A DNA stretch of 16,562 bases from CAYLWW01 sp964387585 (GCA_964387585.1 CAYLWW010000035.1:1-16562); one strand, 5' to 3'; shown: positions 1-7,069, numbered from the stretch's first letter. Notes: generated by a model from the letters alone, not told the origin. Numbers and translations: made by a program.

Positions 1-1
1 T

Positions 2-388
2 GGCGACACTTTGCAATACTATATTGATAATCAATATATCTCTGTGAGAGAAAGAACTATCGAAGCAGATACTGGTAATGCTATAAATGATGATGTTGAA
101 AAAGATGATGGAATAAAATATAGTGAGCTATATTTGAAAGACGAAGTTAGTTTTTATACACCATTAACTATAGATCCTGCACTACAAGGACAGCAAGAAA
201 ATTCTCATCTATACCCAATAATAATTCGGCCAAGAGAAATTTCATTATCTGATCTCTTGAACGGTTTCTTTACTCGTCTTGCTCGTCAAGCACAGCAGGA
301 AGAGCAAAATGATAGTAGTAGTTCTGATGAAGCACCAATTCACTGGATGTATTACTTGAATTTCGAGTTACCTTTCTCAATTTTTTAA
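2..388 (+). CDS. 3' end of an unrecognised protein gene (5' truncated by window edge)
   Basis: The frame is open from base 2 to a TAA at 386-388, so this is most likely the C-terminal part of a longer protein; a TTG at 11 could also serve as a start, but nothing favours it. The visible ~128 residues are acidic in the first third, contain a proline-containing middle part (PLTIDPALQGQ, later IIIRPREISLSDLL), then an amphipathic stretch (FFTRLARQAQQEE), a serine/aspartate run (NDSSSSDE) and an aromatic C-terminus ending in Phe. I do not recognise a family and see no catalytic motif, membrane segment or signal peptide. The downstream sequence is repeat-like, so the C-terminus could have been changed by insertion or frameshift of a longer gene. 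Being a real coding frame is moderately supported; no function is proposed. Confidence 0.45.
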   Translation, partial: GDTLQYYIDNQYISVRERTIEADTGNAINDDVEKDDGIKYSELYLKDEVSFYTPLTIDPALQGQQENSHLYPIIIRPREISLSDLLNGFFTRLARQAQQEEQNDSSSSDEAPIHWMYYLNFELPFSIF

Positions 389-398
389 CTTCTATTTC

Positions 399-547
399 GC
401 AACATCTAGGTACTGCTAAAAACTGGATGTTGCCCCAATAATGTTGAAATATAACTTTGATATATCTTTGATACTCCAACATTTGCGTTGTCAAATTTGG
501 CAAGTTCGCTGACGCTCACCTATTAATATAGGCCTCATAAGCTCACC
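399..547. repeat. hairpin-rich, repeat-like spacer
   Basis: Several short inverted repeats are packed here. GCAACATC (399-406) is complementary to GATGTTGC (426-433). CCAACATTTG and CAAATTTGG (about 477-500) pair with one bulge. CCTAT/ATAGG flank a four-base loop (about 519-532). The heptamer GCTCACC occurs twice (514-520 and 541-547). The GC content is higher than in the surrounding spacers. This density of palindromes resembles a degraded interspersed repeat or insertion-sequence end, but I cannot assign a family. No convincing open frame runs through it. Confidence 0.35.
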
Positions 548-590
548 ACTCATTTTAACTGTTGAACTCTATGATGGTATATTTTAAAAT

Positions 591-1589
591 TCATTGTAGC
601 TCTTGAGCTATTTCTAAAGCAGCATAGCTTACTATAGCGCTAGCTCCAGCTCTTTTAAACCCCACTAGAGTCTCTAGAAAAGTTGGGATATCTGGTAATA
701 ATCCCTGTTTTGCTGCTAATTTAATCATTGAATACTCACCACTGACTTGATAAGCTATAATTGGTATATTAAATTCACTACTTATTACCTTAATGATGTC
801 TAAGTATGGTGTGCCAGGTTTGATCATTAGCATATCAGCTCCTTCTGAGATATCTAACTTAGCTTCATCTATAGCTTCTTTAGTATTGCTATAACTCATA
901 TGATAGGTGCTTTTATCTATACTGATTTTGGAATTTTGTTTTGATCCTACTGCTTCTCTAAAAGGATGGTAAAAGTTTGAGTTGTATTTAGCTGAGTAAG
1001 CTAATATTTGTATATTATGAAATCCTGATGATTCTAATGTTTTTCTAATAGATATTATTCTACCGTCCATCATATCTGAAGGTGCGACAATATCACCGCC
1101 AGCTTCAGCAATATTCAATGCTTGTTGGCATAATATTTCTATAGTTTTATCATTATCTACGTATCCATCTTTATCTAATACTCCATCATGTCCATGTGAT
1201 GTATAAGGATCAAGTGCAACATCAGTGATAATGCCTATTTCTGGTACTGCATTTTTTACTGCTTTTATGGTGCGATATATAATGCTGTTTTTATTTAGCG
1301 CTTCTTTAGCATCTAAACTCTTTAGACTATTATCAATGTTAGGAAAAAGTATTATAGCTTGAATTCCCAAGGAATATGCTCGTTTTACATGTTCTATAAC
1401 TAAATCTATGCTAAAACGATATATATCAGGCATGCTTTGTATAGGTTCCTTTACGTTATGCCCTTCTTTTACAAATATTGGTAATATTAAATCATTTATA
1501 GATAGACAGCACTCTGCTAATAAGTTTCTACTCCATAGGCTTTTTCGATTCCTACGCAATCTAGTATAAGGGTAAGCTATATTAGGCAT
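591..1589 (-). CDS. hemB: delta-aminolevulinic acid dehydratase (porphobilinogen synthase)
   Basis: Condenses two 5-aminolevulinate molecules to porphobilinogen in cytoplasmic haem synthesis. The 332-residue length is normal for the family. The two active-site lysines are visible: K201 in ILAYSAKY and K257 in MLMIKPGTPY. The conserved APSDMMDGR stretch is at 169-177. The metal-site segment at 123-136 reads DVALDPYTSHGHDG, with Asp at 123, 127 and 135 where zinc enzymes have cysteines. This is the magnesium-type site known from Pseudomonas and rhizobial enzymes. ATG start at 1587-1589; no strong ribosome binding site precedes it. It is convergent with the partial gene on the left and is followed upstream by tRNA-Lys on the same strand, about 150 bases away, so it probably has its own promoter. 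No damage is seen. Confidence 0.97.
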   Translation of the reverse strand: MPNIAYPYTRLRRNRKSLWSRNLLAECCLSINDLILPIFVKEGHNVKEPIQSMPDIYRFSIDLVIEHVKRAYSLGIQAIILFPNIDNSLKSLDAKEALNKNSIIYRTIKAVKNAVPEIGIITDVALDPYTSHGHDGVLDKDGYVDNDKTIEILCQQALNIAEAGGDIVAPSDMMDGRIISIRKTLESSGFHNIQILAYSAKYNSNFYHPFREAVGSKQNSKISIDKSTYHMSYSNTKEAIDEAKLDISEGADMLMIKPGTPYLDIIKVISSEFNIPIIAYQVSGEYSMIKLAAKQGLLPDIPTFLETLVGFKRAGASAIVSYAALEIAQELQ

Positions 1590-1715
1590 ATGGTCAGTTA
1601 AATAAGAGCTATTTTAAGTTTTTATCTTAAATAATATCTTTAGTAATAAAATAGAGAATTAGGTTGCGCACTTATTGATTTTTATGGGCATGCTACTCAG
1701 AAATGAATTGCAAGA

Positions 1716-1738
1716 TTTTATATTGAACCAATATAAAA
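1716..1738 (-). terminator. AT-rich stem-loop directly 3' of tRNA-Lys
   Basis: TTTTATATTG (1716-1725) and CAATATAAAA (1729-1738) form a perfect 10-bp stem with a 3-base loop. On the minus strand it starts two bases after the encoded CCA of the tRNA. Position suggests transcription termination or 3'-end processing of the tRNA precursor. It lacks a U-run on its 3' side in either direction, so it is not a standard intrinsic terminator. Confidence 0.4.
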
Positions 1739-1740
1739 GA

Positions 1741-1816
1741 TGGTGATCCCGACGTGATTCGAACACGTGACACACTGATTAAAAGTCAGTTGCTCTACCG
1801 ACTGAGCTACGGGATC
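1741..1816 (-). tRNA. tRNA-Lys (anticodon UUU)
   Basis: On the minus strand a complete 76-base cloverleaf is visible. The acceptor arms are GATCCCG and CGGGATC with discriminator A and an encoded CCA (1741-1743). The D arm contains AGCTCAGTCGGTAGAGC. The anticodon arm ACTGA-CTTTTAA-TCAGT gives anticodon TTT, and the T arm is ACGTG-TTCGAAT-CACGT. All stems pair fully. It would read both lysine codons AAA and AAG. It stands alone between hemB and the lptE-like gene. Confidence 0.97.
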
Positions 1817-2097
1817 AGCTATAATTAATTATCTTATGATATACAATATATAAGATATTACTAAAACACCAGACTTGTATAACACAAAATTAACTACAGA
1901 TAAAGCGAATTTTACTGAATAACTAAATTAATTGTTAAATTAAATTTTTTTATTATTCTTAAGTTAATGAATTTTAATTACTTATTATTGGGTTATACAG
2001 CTAATAAATATAGTAAATAAGATTTTATGTATTACTATCTACTAGTATATTCTTTACCTATTTACACTCAACAGCTCTTGATTATAGTAAGCCTATA

Positions 2098-2718
2098 TTA
2101 GTTAAGAGGCAATAAATGATATACATCAATTATTATATTATAAATCAAACTTTCTCCTAAATAAGTAATCATATTATCTTTATTCTCTTCTAGAGTCAGT
2201 AAATAACCATAAGAAGATTCAGGCACTACAAAACTACTTATTGATATTAATTCTGAGTCCTTAATTATACTGTTTTTTTGATCTTTTATTTTATACTGTA
2301 TAGTTAAGTTAATTTTATTACTAATTGCAAACGAATCGCTTTTAATATCAGTTTGTTCTAAATGAAATTGATAGTGGATATCAATAGTATAGGAATTATT
2401 TATATTGTCTTGTTTAAAACAATTATTATGTTGTTTTAGTAAGTTTAGCTTTTTATTTAGTTCATGACGTAATTTTTCAGACAATATTGAGTTTCTATGC
2501 CTTAGATATTTTTCATCTTGCTTTAAATGATGACCTTCTTTTATATCTCCTATAGTTATATAATTAGCAGCACACCAGATATTGGTCTTTTTTTGTTCTA
2601 TTTTTATATTGTACTCATTTTGGTAAATAGGTTCTAACTGACAGCTGCATATCGCTATTATAATTCCAGCTATAATTAGAATACAGTTAAATGAACTAAG
2701 TGCTTTATTTTTTATCAT
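2098..2718 (-). CDS. lptE: probable LPS-assembly lipoprotein LptE
   Basis: A 206-residue protein with a lipoprotein signal: basic MIKNK start, hydrophobic segment about 11-23, and a lipobox ending ICSC with the lipidated Cys at 26. The residues just after it (QLEPIYQ) resemble the C-x(2-4)-P-x-Y start of mature alphaproteobacterial LptE. The remainder is a mixed beta-strand/helix pattern with a long helix around 75-100, which fits the LptE fold. LptE plugs the LptD barrel and delivers LPS to the outer leaflet. Sequence in this family is poorly conserved, so the call rests on the lipobox, size and mature N-terminus. In many proteobacteria lptE follows leuS and precedes holA; neither is here, which lowers certainty. 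It starts 16 bases after the flhB-like gene and is probably cotranscribed with it. Alternative: an unrelated small lipoprotein. Confidence 0.55.
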   Translation of the reverse strand: MIKNKALSSFNCILIIAGIIIAICSCQLEPIYQNEYNIKIEQKKTNIWCAANYITIGDIKEGHHLKQDEKYLRHRNSILSEKLRHELNKKLNLLKQHNNCFKQDNINNSYTIDIHYQFHLEQTDIKSDSFAISNKINLTIQYKIKDQKNSIIKDSELISISSFVVPESSYGYLLTLEENKDNMITYLGESLIYNIIIDVYHLLPLN

Positions 2719-2734
2719 ATTTAAGTATGAGAGC

Positions 2735-3058
2735 TCATTTTTCAGTTTGAACTAAATTATTTAAAAATTTTTCTCTATGATTTGATCTATTGTATTTGTA
2801 TATGTAAGCTATGATTTCTGCAGTCGCTAAGAAAGCTTCTGGAGGTATTGTATCCCCTACTTCGATTAATGATATTATGCTTGCCAATTCTGGATTTTGC
2901 TTTATGGGAATGCGATTTTTTAAAGCAATTTCTATGATTTTTTTTGCTAACTCTCCTTTGCCATTAGCTATTAATCTGGGCGCTGAATCTATAGCTGGAT
3001 CATATTTTAATGCAGCAGCTAGCAAGGTTTCTACTTCACTATTTTTTTTGATATTCAT
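2735..3058 (-). CDS. small FlhB C-terminal-domain homologue (type III export switch family)
   Basis: This 107-residue soluble protein matches the cytoplasmic domain of FlhB/YscU export-switch proteins. ALKYDPAIDSAPRLIANGKG at 16-35 corresponds to the ALKYD...AP.VVAKG segment. IPIKQNPELA (50-59) and EVGDTIPPEAFLATAEIIAY (66-85) follow in the family order. It lacks the four membrane helices and the NPTH self-cleavage motif: the residues before LKYD are EVETLLAAA. Such stand-alone domains (often called FlhB2 or YlqH-like) occur in flagellated bacteria. Full FlhB controls the switch from hook to filament export together with FliK; the role of the short form is less clear. Transcription is divergent from folE, with lptE downstream. 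The FliK-like gene that might be its partner lies about 11 kb away. Confidence 0.85.
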   Translation of the reverse strand: MNIKKNSEVETLLAAALKYDPAIDSAPRLIANGKGELAKKIIEIALKNRIPIKQNPELASIISLIEVGDTIPPEAFLATAEIIAYIYKYNRSNHREKFLNNLVQTEK

Positions 3059-3078
3059 AATTTATTGAAATATTTGAT

Positions 3079-3108
3079 GTGACAATAATACAATATAAGT
3101 TGTAAAAT
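3079..3108 (+). promoter_or_regulatory. candidate sigma70 promoter for folE
   Basis: GTGACA (3079-3084), an 18-base spacer and TAAAAT (3103-3108); both hexamers match 5 of 6 consensus bases. Transcription would begin near 3115 and give a leader of about 140 bases before folE. It overlaps almost base for base with the divergent candidate promoter on the other strand. Confidence 0.4.
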
Positions 3109-3113
3109 AGCAA
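3085..3113 (-). promoter_or_regulatory. candidate sigma70 promoter for the flhB-like/lptE pair
   Basis: Read on the minus strand: TTGCTA (3113-3108), a 17-base spacer, then TATTAT (3090-3085), 26 bases before the ATG at 3058. The -10 matches 5 of 6 and the -35 4 of 6 consensus bases. In such AT-rich DNA chance matches are common, so this is a candidate only. Confidence 0.35.
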
Positions 3114-3154
3114 AAAAAATGTTATGGTAACGACAAAGTATTATGCACTTTATG

Positions 3155-3221
3155 TATTCAATAATAAACTAACTTTACAAAAAAAATAGTGAAAAACTTA
3201 TTGAATATAGAAGTTTAGTTT
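3155..3221 (+). promoter_or_regulatory. interleaved inverted repeats in the folE leader
   Basis: Arm A TATTCAATAA (3155-3164) is perfectly complementary to A' TTATTGAATA (3198-3207). Arm B AAACTAACTT (3166-3175) is complementary to B' (3211-3221) with one bulged T. The order is A-B-A'-B', so the two helices would interleave, as in a pseudoknot or a pair of alternative folds. Two smaller hairpins lie just upstream: GTTA-tgg-TAAC (3121-3131) and AAAGT/ACTTT (3135-3151). It fits no riboswitch class I know. Confidence 0.3.
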
Positions 3222-3256
3222 TAAGTTGTTCTCATAGATATTTAAATTGTGGTGGG

Positions 3257-3877
3257 TTGTTGATTAATTCTACTAATAAGAATAAAAAGTCTGACTATAA
3301 TCAGAAGAAAGTTGATGTCACTTATGAAGAAGCAGAAAAAGCAATTGAAGTTCTGCTACGTTGGATAGGTGAAAACCCTCATAGGGAAGGATTAGTTGAA
3401 ACTCCTAAAAGAGTAATATCAAGCTTTTCTGAATTTTTTTATGGTTATAATGTTGATCCTGAAAGTATACTTGAGAAGACCTTTAGTGAAACTTCTGAGT
3501 ATGAGGGGATGATTTTGCTTAAAAACATAGTAATAGAATCTCATTGTGAGCATCATATGGCTCCTATATTAGGCAAAGCTCATATAGCCTATGTTCCAAA
3601 ACTTAAGGTGGTTGGAATTAGTAAATTGGCTAGAGTTGCTGAAGCATATGCCAAAAGGTTGCAAATACAAGAAAGGCTTACTGCAGAAATAGCTCATTGT
3701 ATATATAAAAAGTTACAACCTCAAGGAGTTGCAGTAGTTATAAGCGCTAAACATTATTGTATGGCTAAACGTGGTATACGCCATAAACCTAGCAGTATGT
3801 TAACTAATGTAATGTTAGGTTCCTTTAAAGAGGATGAAGTATTAAGAAGAGAATTTTGGAATGCAATAAGTTCTTAG
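3257..3877 (+). CDS. folE: GTP cyclohydrolase I
   Basis: Converts GTP to 7,8-dihydroneopterin triphosphate and formate, the entry step for folate and for queuosine precursor. Zinc ligands are visible as C97 and H100 in SHCEHHMAP and C168 in AKHYCMAKRG; H99 is the catalytic histidine position. The segment ENPHREGLVETPKRV (39-53) and the C-terminal RREFW are typical. Length 206 includes a lysine-rich N-terminal extension of about 20 residues before the family core begins near VTYEEAEKAI. No ATG precedes the core; TTG at 3257 or the adjacent TTG at 3260 is the only plausible start, with GGTGGG directly before it, which is unusually close for a ribosome binding site. With queD and tgt in the same window, a main role in queuosine synthesis is likely (inference). 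It is monocistronic or followed by fabI after 155 bases. Confidence 0.95.
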   Translation: MLINSTNKNKKSDYNQKKVDVTYEEAEKAIEVLLRWIGENPHREGLVETPKRVISSFSEFFYGYNVDPESILEKTFSETSEYEGMILLKNIVIESHCEHHMAPILGKAHIAYVPKLKVVGISKLARVAEAYAKRLQIQERLTAEIAHCIYKKLQPQGVAVVISAKHYCMAKRGIRHKPSSMLTNVMLGSFKEDEVLRREFWNAISS

Positions 3878-3959
3878 TATTTAAATACTTGATATTATCA
3901 AATTAAAGTTATAAAAATTATATTAGTATCATTCATAATTAAAATAATAAAGCAAAAAT

Positions 3960-3983
3960 AATTACTGAGTTAAGGTAATTTTT
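3960..3983 (+). terminator. weak candidate terminator after folE
   Basis: AATTAC (3960-3965) pairs with GTAATT (3975-3980) around a 9-base loop, followed by TTT. The stem is short and AT-rich, so termination strength would be low. It lies between the folE stop and the fabI start. Confidence 0.2.
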
Positions 3984-4032
3984 AGTTATTTTAGTTAATT
4001 AATTAGCAAAAAATATCAAGGTAAAAGTATAT

Positions 4033-4866
4033 ATGAGCAATCTGGACCATCTTGTATCTAATAACCTTTTAGCTGGAAAAAAGGGTTTAATAATGGGAGT
4101 AGCTAATGATAGGTCTATAGCTTGGAGCATAGCTAAGATTTGTAGTGACGCTGGTGCTGAAATTGCTCTTTCTTATCAGGGTGAGATATTAGAGAAAAGA
4201 GTTAATTCATTAGCAAAAGAAATAAGATGCCCTATAGTTGTTAGTTGTGATGTCAGTAACACTAATTCTATTAGTGAGGCTTTTGAGCAAATAGCTAATA
4301 AGTGGGGTAATCTTGATTTTATAGTACATGCCATTGCTTTTTCAGATAAAAATGAACTGAAAGGACGTTATATAGATACATCATTAGATAATTTTTTGTT
4401 AACTATGAATATTTCTTGCTATTCTTTTGCTGCCGTAGCTAAGTATGCTTCTCAGTTAATGAAGGATGGGGGTAATATGATCACTTTAACCTATTATGGA
4501 GCAGAGAAAGCAATTCCCAATTATAATGTGATGGGCGTAGCTAAAGCAGCTCTTGAATCTAGCGTTCGTTACATTGCTTTAGATTTAGGTAAAGATAATA
4601 TAAGAGTTAATGCTATTTCCGCTGGTCCAATTAAAACTCTTGCATCTTCTGGTATTAGTGATTTACGCGCTATGCTTTCTTGGGTTGAAAAGAATAGTGT
4701 TCTTCAGCGTAATATAACTGGCGAAGAGGTTGCTGGCACGGCCTTGTACTTATTAAGCAATCTTAGTAGCGGTGTTACTGGAGAGATAATACATGTAGAT
4801 AATGGTTATCATGCTGTAGGTATGAGATTATTAGATGATTGCTCTGATAATAAAGGAAAAAGCTAA
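4033..4866 (+). CDS. fabI: enoyl-[acyl-carrier-protein] reductase (NADH), FabI
   Basis: Performs the last reduction of each fatty-acid elongation cycle in the cytoplasm. It is a short-chain dehydrogenase-fold protein. The FabI-type nucleotide loop GVANDRSIAWSIA is at 22-34. The catalytic pair is Y164 and K171 in NYNVMGVAK (Y-x6-K spacing, diagnostic of FabI), with the additional conserved Y154 in TLTYYGAEK. The substrate-loop region VNAISAGPIKTLAS (192-205) is intact. The sequence is strikingly like Rickettsia FabI (DKNELKGRY, ISCYS and ISAGPIKTLASS segments). At 277 residues it is about 15 longer than usual, from an N-terminal extension and an extra polar C-tail. ATG at 4033 is preceded by AAGG about 10 bases away. 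This is the target class of triclosan and isoniazid-type inhibitors. Confidence 0.97.
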   Translation: MSNLDHLVSNNLLAGKKGLIMGVANDRSIAWSIAKICSDAGAEIALSYQGEILEKRVNSLAKEIRCPIVVSCDVSNTNSISEAFEQIANKWGNLDFIVHAIAFSDKNELKGRYIDTSLDNFLLTMNISCYSFAAVAKYASQLMKDGGNMITLTYYGAEKAIPNYNVMGVAKAALESSVRYIALDLGKDNIRVNAISAGPIKTLASSGISDLRAMLSWVEKNSVLQRNITGEEVAGTALYLLSNLSSGVTGEIIHVDNGYHAVGMRLLDDCSDNKGKS

Positions 4867-5340
4867 GCTTTATAAATAGTTGAATCTAAGAAATAATTAC
4901 TTGTGCTAAAGAATAACTGCAATTAACGCATTTTTATAACTCTATAATATGTTAATTTAGTTGTATAAGTTTTTTAGTTTTAACAGTGAATTTATGATAA
5001 TATTTGCTCTTCTGCTTATAATTTAACTTAGGATTTTTATATATTTGGCTTTTTGTGCTTAGCAACTCTTCATTTAGTATAAGGTATATTAAAAAATAAT
5101 ATTTAGATAAGTAAAAATAAACTCTAATAAACATCGATTAATGAAAATATTTAATATTAAAATTTAATTATTTTCCTCTTATTTTTTAAAAATTTACAAA
5201 TACTTCAATATTTTAGCTATTTCTTATTTTTCATAAAATTACATATAATAATTTGATAGTCTAAATTTAGGTTTTCTGATAAAATATTAAGTTATAATTT
5301 AATTTAAATAGTCTATTAAAAAATAGATTTCAATTTTGCT
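4867..5340. other. AT-rich intergenic region without a recognisable gene
   Basis: These 474 bases are extremely AT-rich. A 60-codon minus-strand frame (4952-5134) is present, but its Lys/Tyr/Leu/Ile composition is what random AT-rich DNA gives, so I do not call it. A TATAAT (5293-5298) lies 54 bases before the greA ATG and may be its -10 box, but no good -35 sequence accompanies it. A hairpin AAAGC-TAA-GCTTT (4859-4871) overlaps the fabI stop codon and lacks a T-run. Confidence 0.6.
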
Positions 5341-5352
5341 GTGAGTGAAAAA

Positions 5353-5826
5353 ATGAACAACAGGTTTCCTATTACTCCTGAAGGTTATAAAAAGTTAAGT
5401 GATGAGATACACCATTTAAAAACGGTTGATAGAATAGCTATAATAGCTGCTATAGCAGAAGCTAGAGAGCACGGAGATTTATCAGAGAATGCTGAGTATA
5501 GTGCTGCTAAGGAAAAGCAAGGTTTTATAGAAGCTAAAATTGCCGATTTAGAAAGTAAGTTGGCTCGTGCAGAGGTTATAGATTATACGGGATTACAGGT
5601 AAAGCAAGTGCAGTTTGGCGCCGAGGTTACTTTATTGGATCATGAAGCGAATAAGAATATAACGTATCGCATAGTAGGTGATTATGAAGCTGATTTAAGT
5701 AAGGGATTGATTTCCATATCGTCTCCTTTAAGTAGAGCATTAATGGGAAAAGCAAGCGGTGATGAAGTAGAAGCATATACCCCTAAAGGAACAAGATATT
5801 ATGAAATTATAAAAATAATATACTAA
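5353..5826 (+). CDS. greA: transcription elongation factor GreA
   Basis: Rescues backtracked RNA polymerase by stimulating cleavage of the transcript 3' end through the secondary channel. The N-terminal coiled coil (about 10-75) carries the signature AREHGDLSENAEYSAAKEKQ at 37-56; D42 and E45 at the hairpin tip are the metal-coordinating acidic residues. The C-terminal FKBP-like domain follows (about 85-157) with YRIVGDYEAD and SPLSRALMGK. From ATG 5353 the product has 157 residues, beginning MNNRFPITPEG, which matches the family N-terminus. An in-frame GTG at 5341 would add four residues and cannot be excluded; neither start has a strong ribosome binding site. dprA follows on the same strand after 46 bases and may be cotranscribed. 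Confidence 0.96.
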   Translation: MNNRFPITPEGYKKLSDEIHHLKTVDRIAIIAAIAEAREHGDLSENAEYSAAKEKQGFIEAKIADLESKLARAEVIDYTGLQVKQVQFGAEVTLLDHEANKNITYRIVGDYEADLSKGLISISSPLSRALMGKASGDEVEAYTPKGTRYYEIIKIIY

Positions 5827-5872
5827 ATTGATAACTATTACTTTTTTTAATTGCTTTTGAGATTATTTGAGT

Positions 5873-7021
5873 ATGCACTTAAGAGATATATTAAATAAAA
5901 GTATAGATATTAGAGATTATCGTTTCCGCCTGGATTGGTTACGTCTTATAAGGACTAAAAACATTGGAGCTCGTACTTTTATTGAGTTATTAAATGTTTT
6001 TGGCGATGTTCAGGCGGCATTAGAGCATTTACCAGAGTTAGCACGCAAAGGTGGCAATAAAGAAGGTATTAAGTTAGCTACAGTAAAGGAAGTAGAATTA
6101 GAACTAGAACGTTGTAGGAAATTTGGGGCTAAGGTTATTTTGGCATGTGATGATAATTATCCTCCCTTATTAGCGCAAATTATTGATTTTCCTCCTGTTA
6201 TTACTGTAAAGGGCAATGTTGATTTATTAAATAAAGAAAAAGTAGCGATAGTAGGAGCTCGCAATGCTTCAACAAACGGTTGTAATTTTGCTCGTAATCT
6301 CGCTAATGAGCTAGGTAATCAAGGTTATATTATAACTTCTGGTCTAGCTAAGGGGATAGATGCCGCCGCCCACTCAGGTAGTTTGAGTCACGGCACTATT
6401 GCTGTAATCGCTGGGGGGATAGACAATATATATCCTAAGGAAAATTCTGATTTATATAATTTAATGTATGAAAAAGGATTGGTGATTACAGAACATGCTA
6501 TAGGTCAGTCACCTATAGCTAAGCATTTTCCGCAACGTAATAGAATTATATCTGGCCTATCTTTAGGTGTTGTGGTTGTAGAGGCTGCAAAACGGTCAGG
6601 GACATTAATCACTGCTAGATTTGCTTTAGAGCATGGTAGAGAAGTATTTGCGGTTCCTGGATTTCCAGGCGATCCTCGTTGTCATGGTACTAATGGTTTA
6701 TTAAAAGAAGGAGCTATTTTAATAGAAAGCGCTCAAGATGTGATCGAGGAGCTTAATTTTAAGAGAAAACCAGAAGATTATATTTGTGCTGAAAAAAAAC
6801 AAGATTTTGTTGAAGCTCCACTAACGCTACCTAGTGAAATTGAATTAGCGAAATATAGAAATATTATATTAAGTAAGTTATCTTTTTCGCCAACTAAAAT
6901 TGATCACATAATTAGAGATTTACCAGATTTACCTTATAAAATCCTTACATTGCTGTTGTTAGAGCTGGAATTAGCGGGAAAAATAGAAAGAACTTACGGC
7001 AATTATATTTCTTTAATCTAG
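5873..7021 (+). CDS. dprA: DNA-processing protein DprA (Smf)
   Basis: Binds incoming single-stranded DNA and loads RecA during natural transformation; it is also kept in many non-competent bacteria. From ATG 5873 the product has 382 residues. An N-terminal helical part (about 17-100) contains helix-hairpin-helix-like TKNIGARTFIELL. The Rossmann-like core is at about 124-295, with VAIVGARNAS (124-133), GYIITSGLAKGIDAAAH (151-167), IAGGIDNIYP (179-188), FPQRNRIISGLS (219-230) and the SGTLITA loop (242-248). A C-terminal winged-helix (DML1-like) domain spans about 318-380. An in-frame TTG at 5867 would add two residues; ATG was preferred. The core motifs are complete, so the protein looks functional rather than decaying. 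No other competence gene is visible here. Confidence 0.95.
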   Translation: MHLRDILNKSIDIRDYRFRLDWLRLIRTKNIGARTFIELLNVFGDVQAALEHLPELARKGGNKEGIKLATVKEVELELERCRKFGAKVILACDDNYPPLLAQIIDFPPVITVKGNVDLLNKEKVAIVGARNASTNGCNFARNLANELGNQGYIITSGLAKGIDAAAHSGSLSHGTIAVIAGGIDNIYPKENSDLYNLMYEKGLVITEHAIGQSPIAKHFPQRNRIISGLSLGVVVVEAAKRSGTLITARFALEHGREVFAVPGFPGDPRCHGTNGLLKEGAILIESAQDVIEELNFKRKPEDYICAEKKQDFVEAPLTLPSEIELAKYRNIILSKLSFSPTKIDHIIRDLPDLPYKILTLLLLELELAGKIERTYGNYISLI

Positions 7022-7045
7022 TATATCTTTTCCATGCTCTTTTCA

Positions 7046-7069
7046 GCTAACAGTTAGCAGTTAGCAGTT
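7046..7069. repeat. short tandem repeat, unit CAGTTAG
   Basis: CAGTTAG is repeated at 7051-7057 and 7058-7064, followed by a partial third copy (CAGTT, 7065-7069). GCTAAC at 7046-7051 is complementary to GTTAGC at 7060-7065, so a small hairpin is also possible. It lies just after the dprA stop codon. Confidence 0.6.

Noticed and set aside
270..503. 77-codon minus-strand open frame overlapping the partial gene at the left end
   Set aside because: It overlaps the plus-strand frame antisense and runs through the palindromic spacer; no ribosome binding site or known motif. More likely a by-product of the repeat.
3135..3175. Possible preQ1-I riboswitch before folE, because of a small hairpin followed by an A-rich tail containing AAACTAA
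   Set aside because: The hairpin loop (ATTATGC) cannot pair with the tail in the way the preQ1-I pseudoknot needs, and the spacing to the tail is too long. Only the tail looks similar.
4952..5134. 60-codon minus-strand open frame between fabI and greA
   Set aside because: Composition is dominated by Lys, Tyr, Leu and Ile as expected by chance from AT-rich DNA; no ribosome binding site and no recognisable domain.
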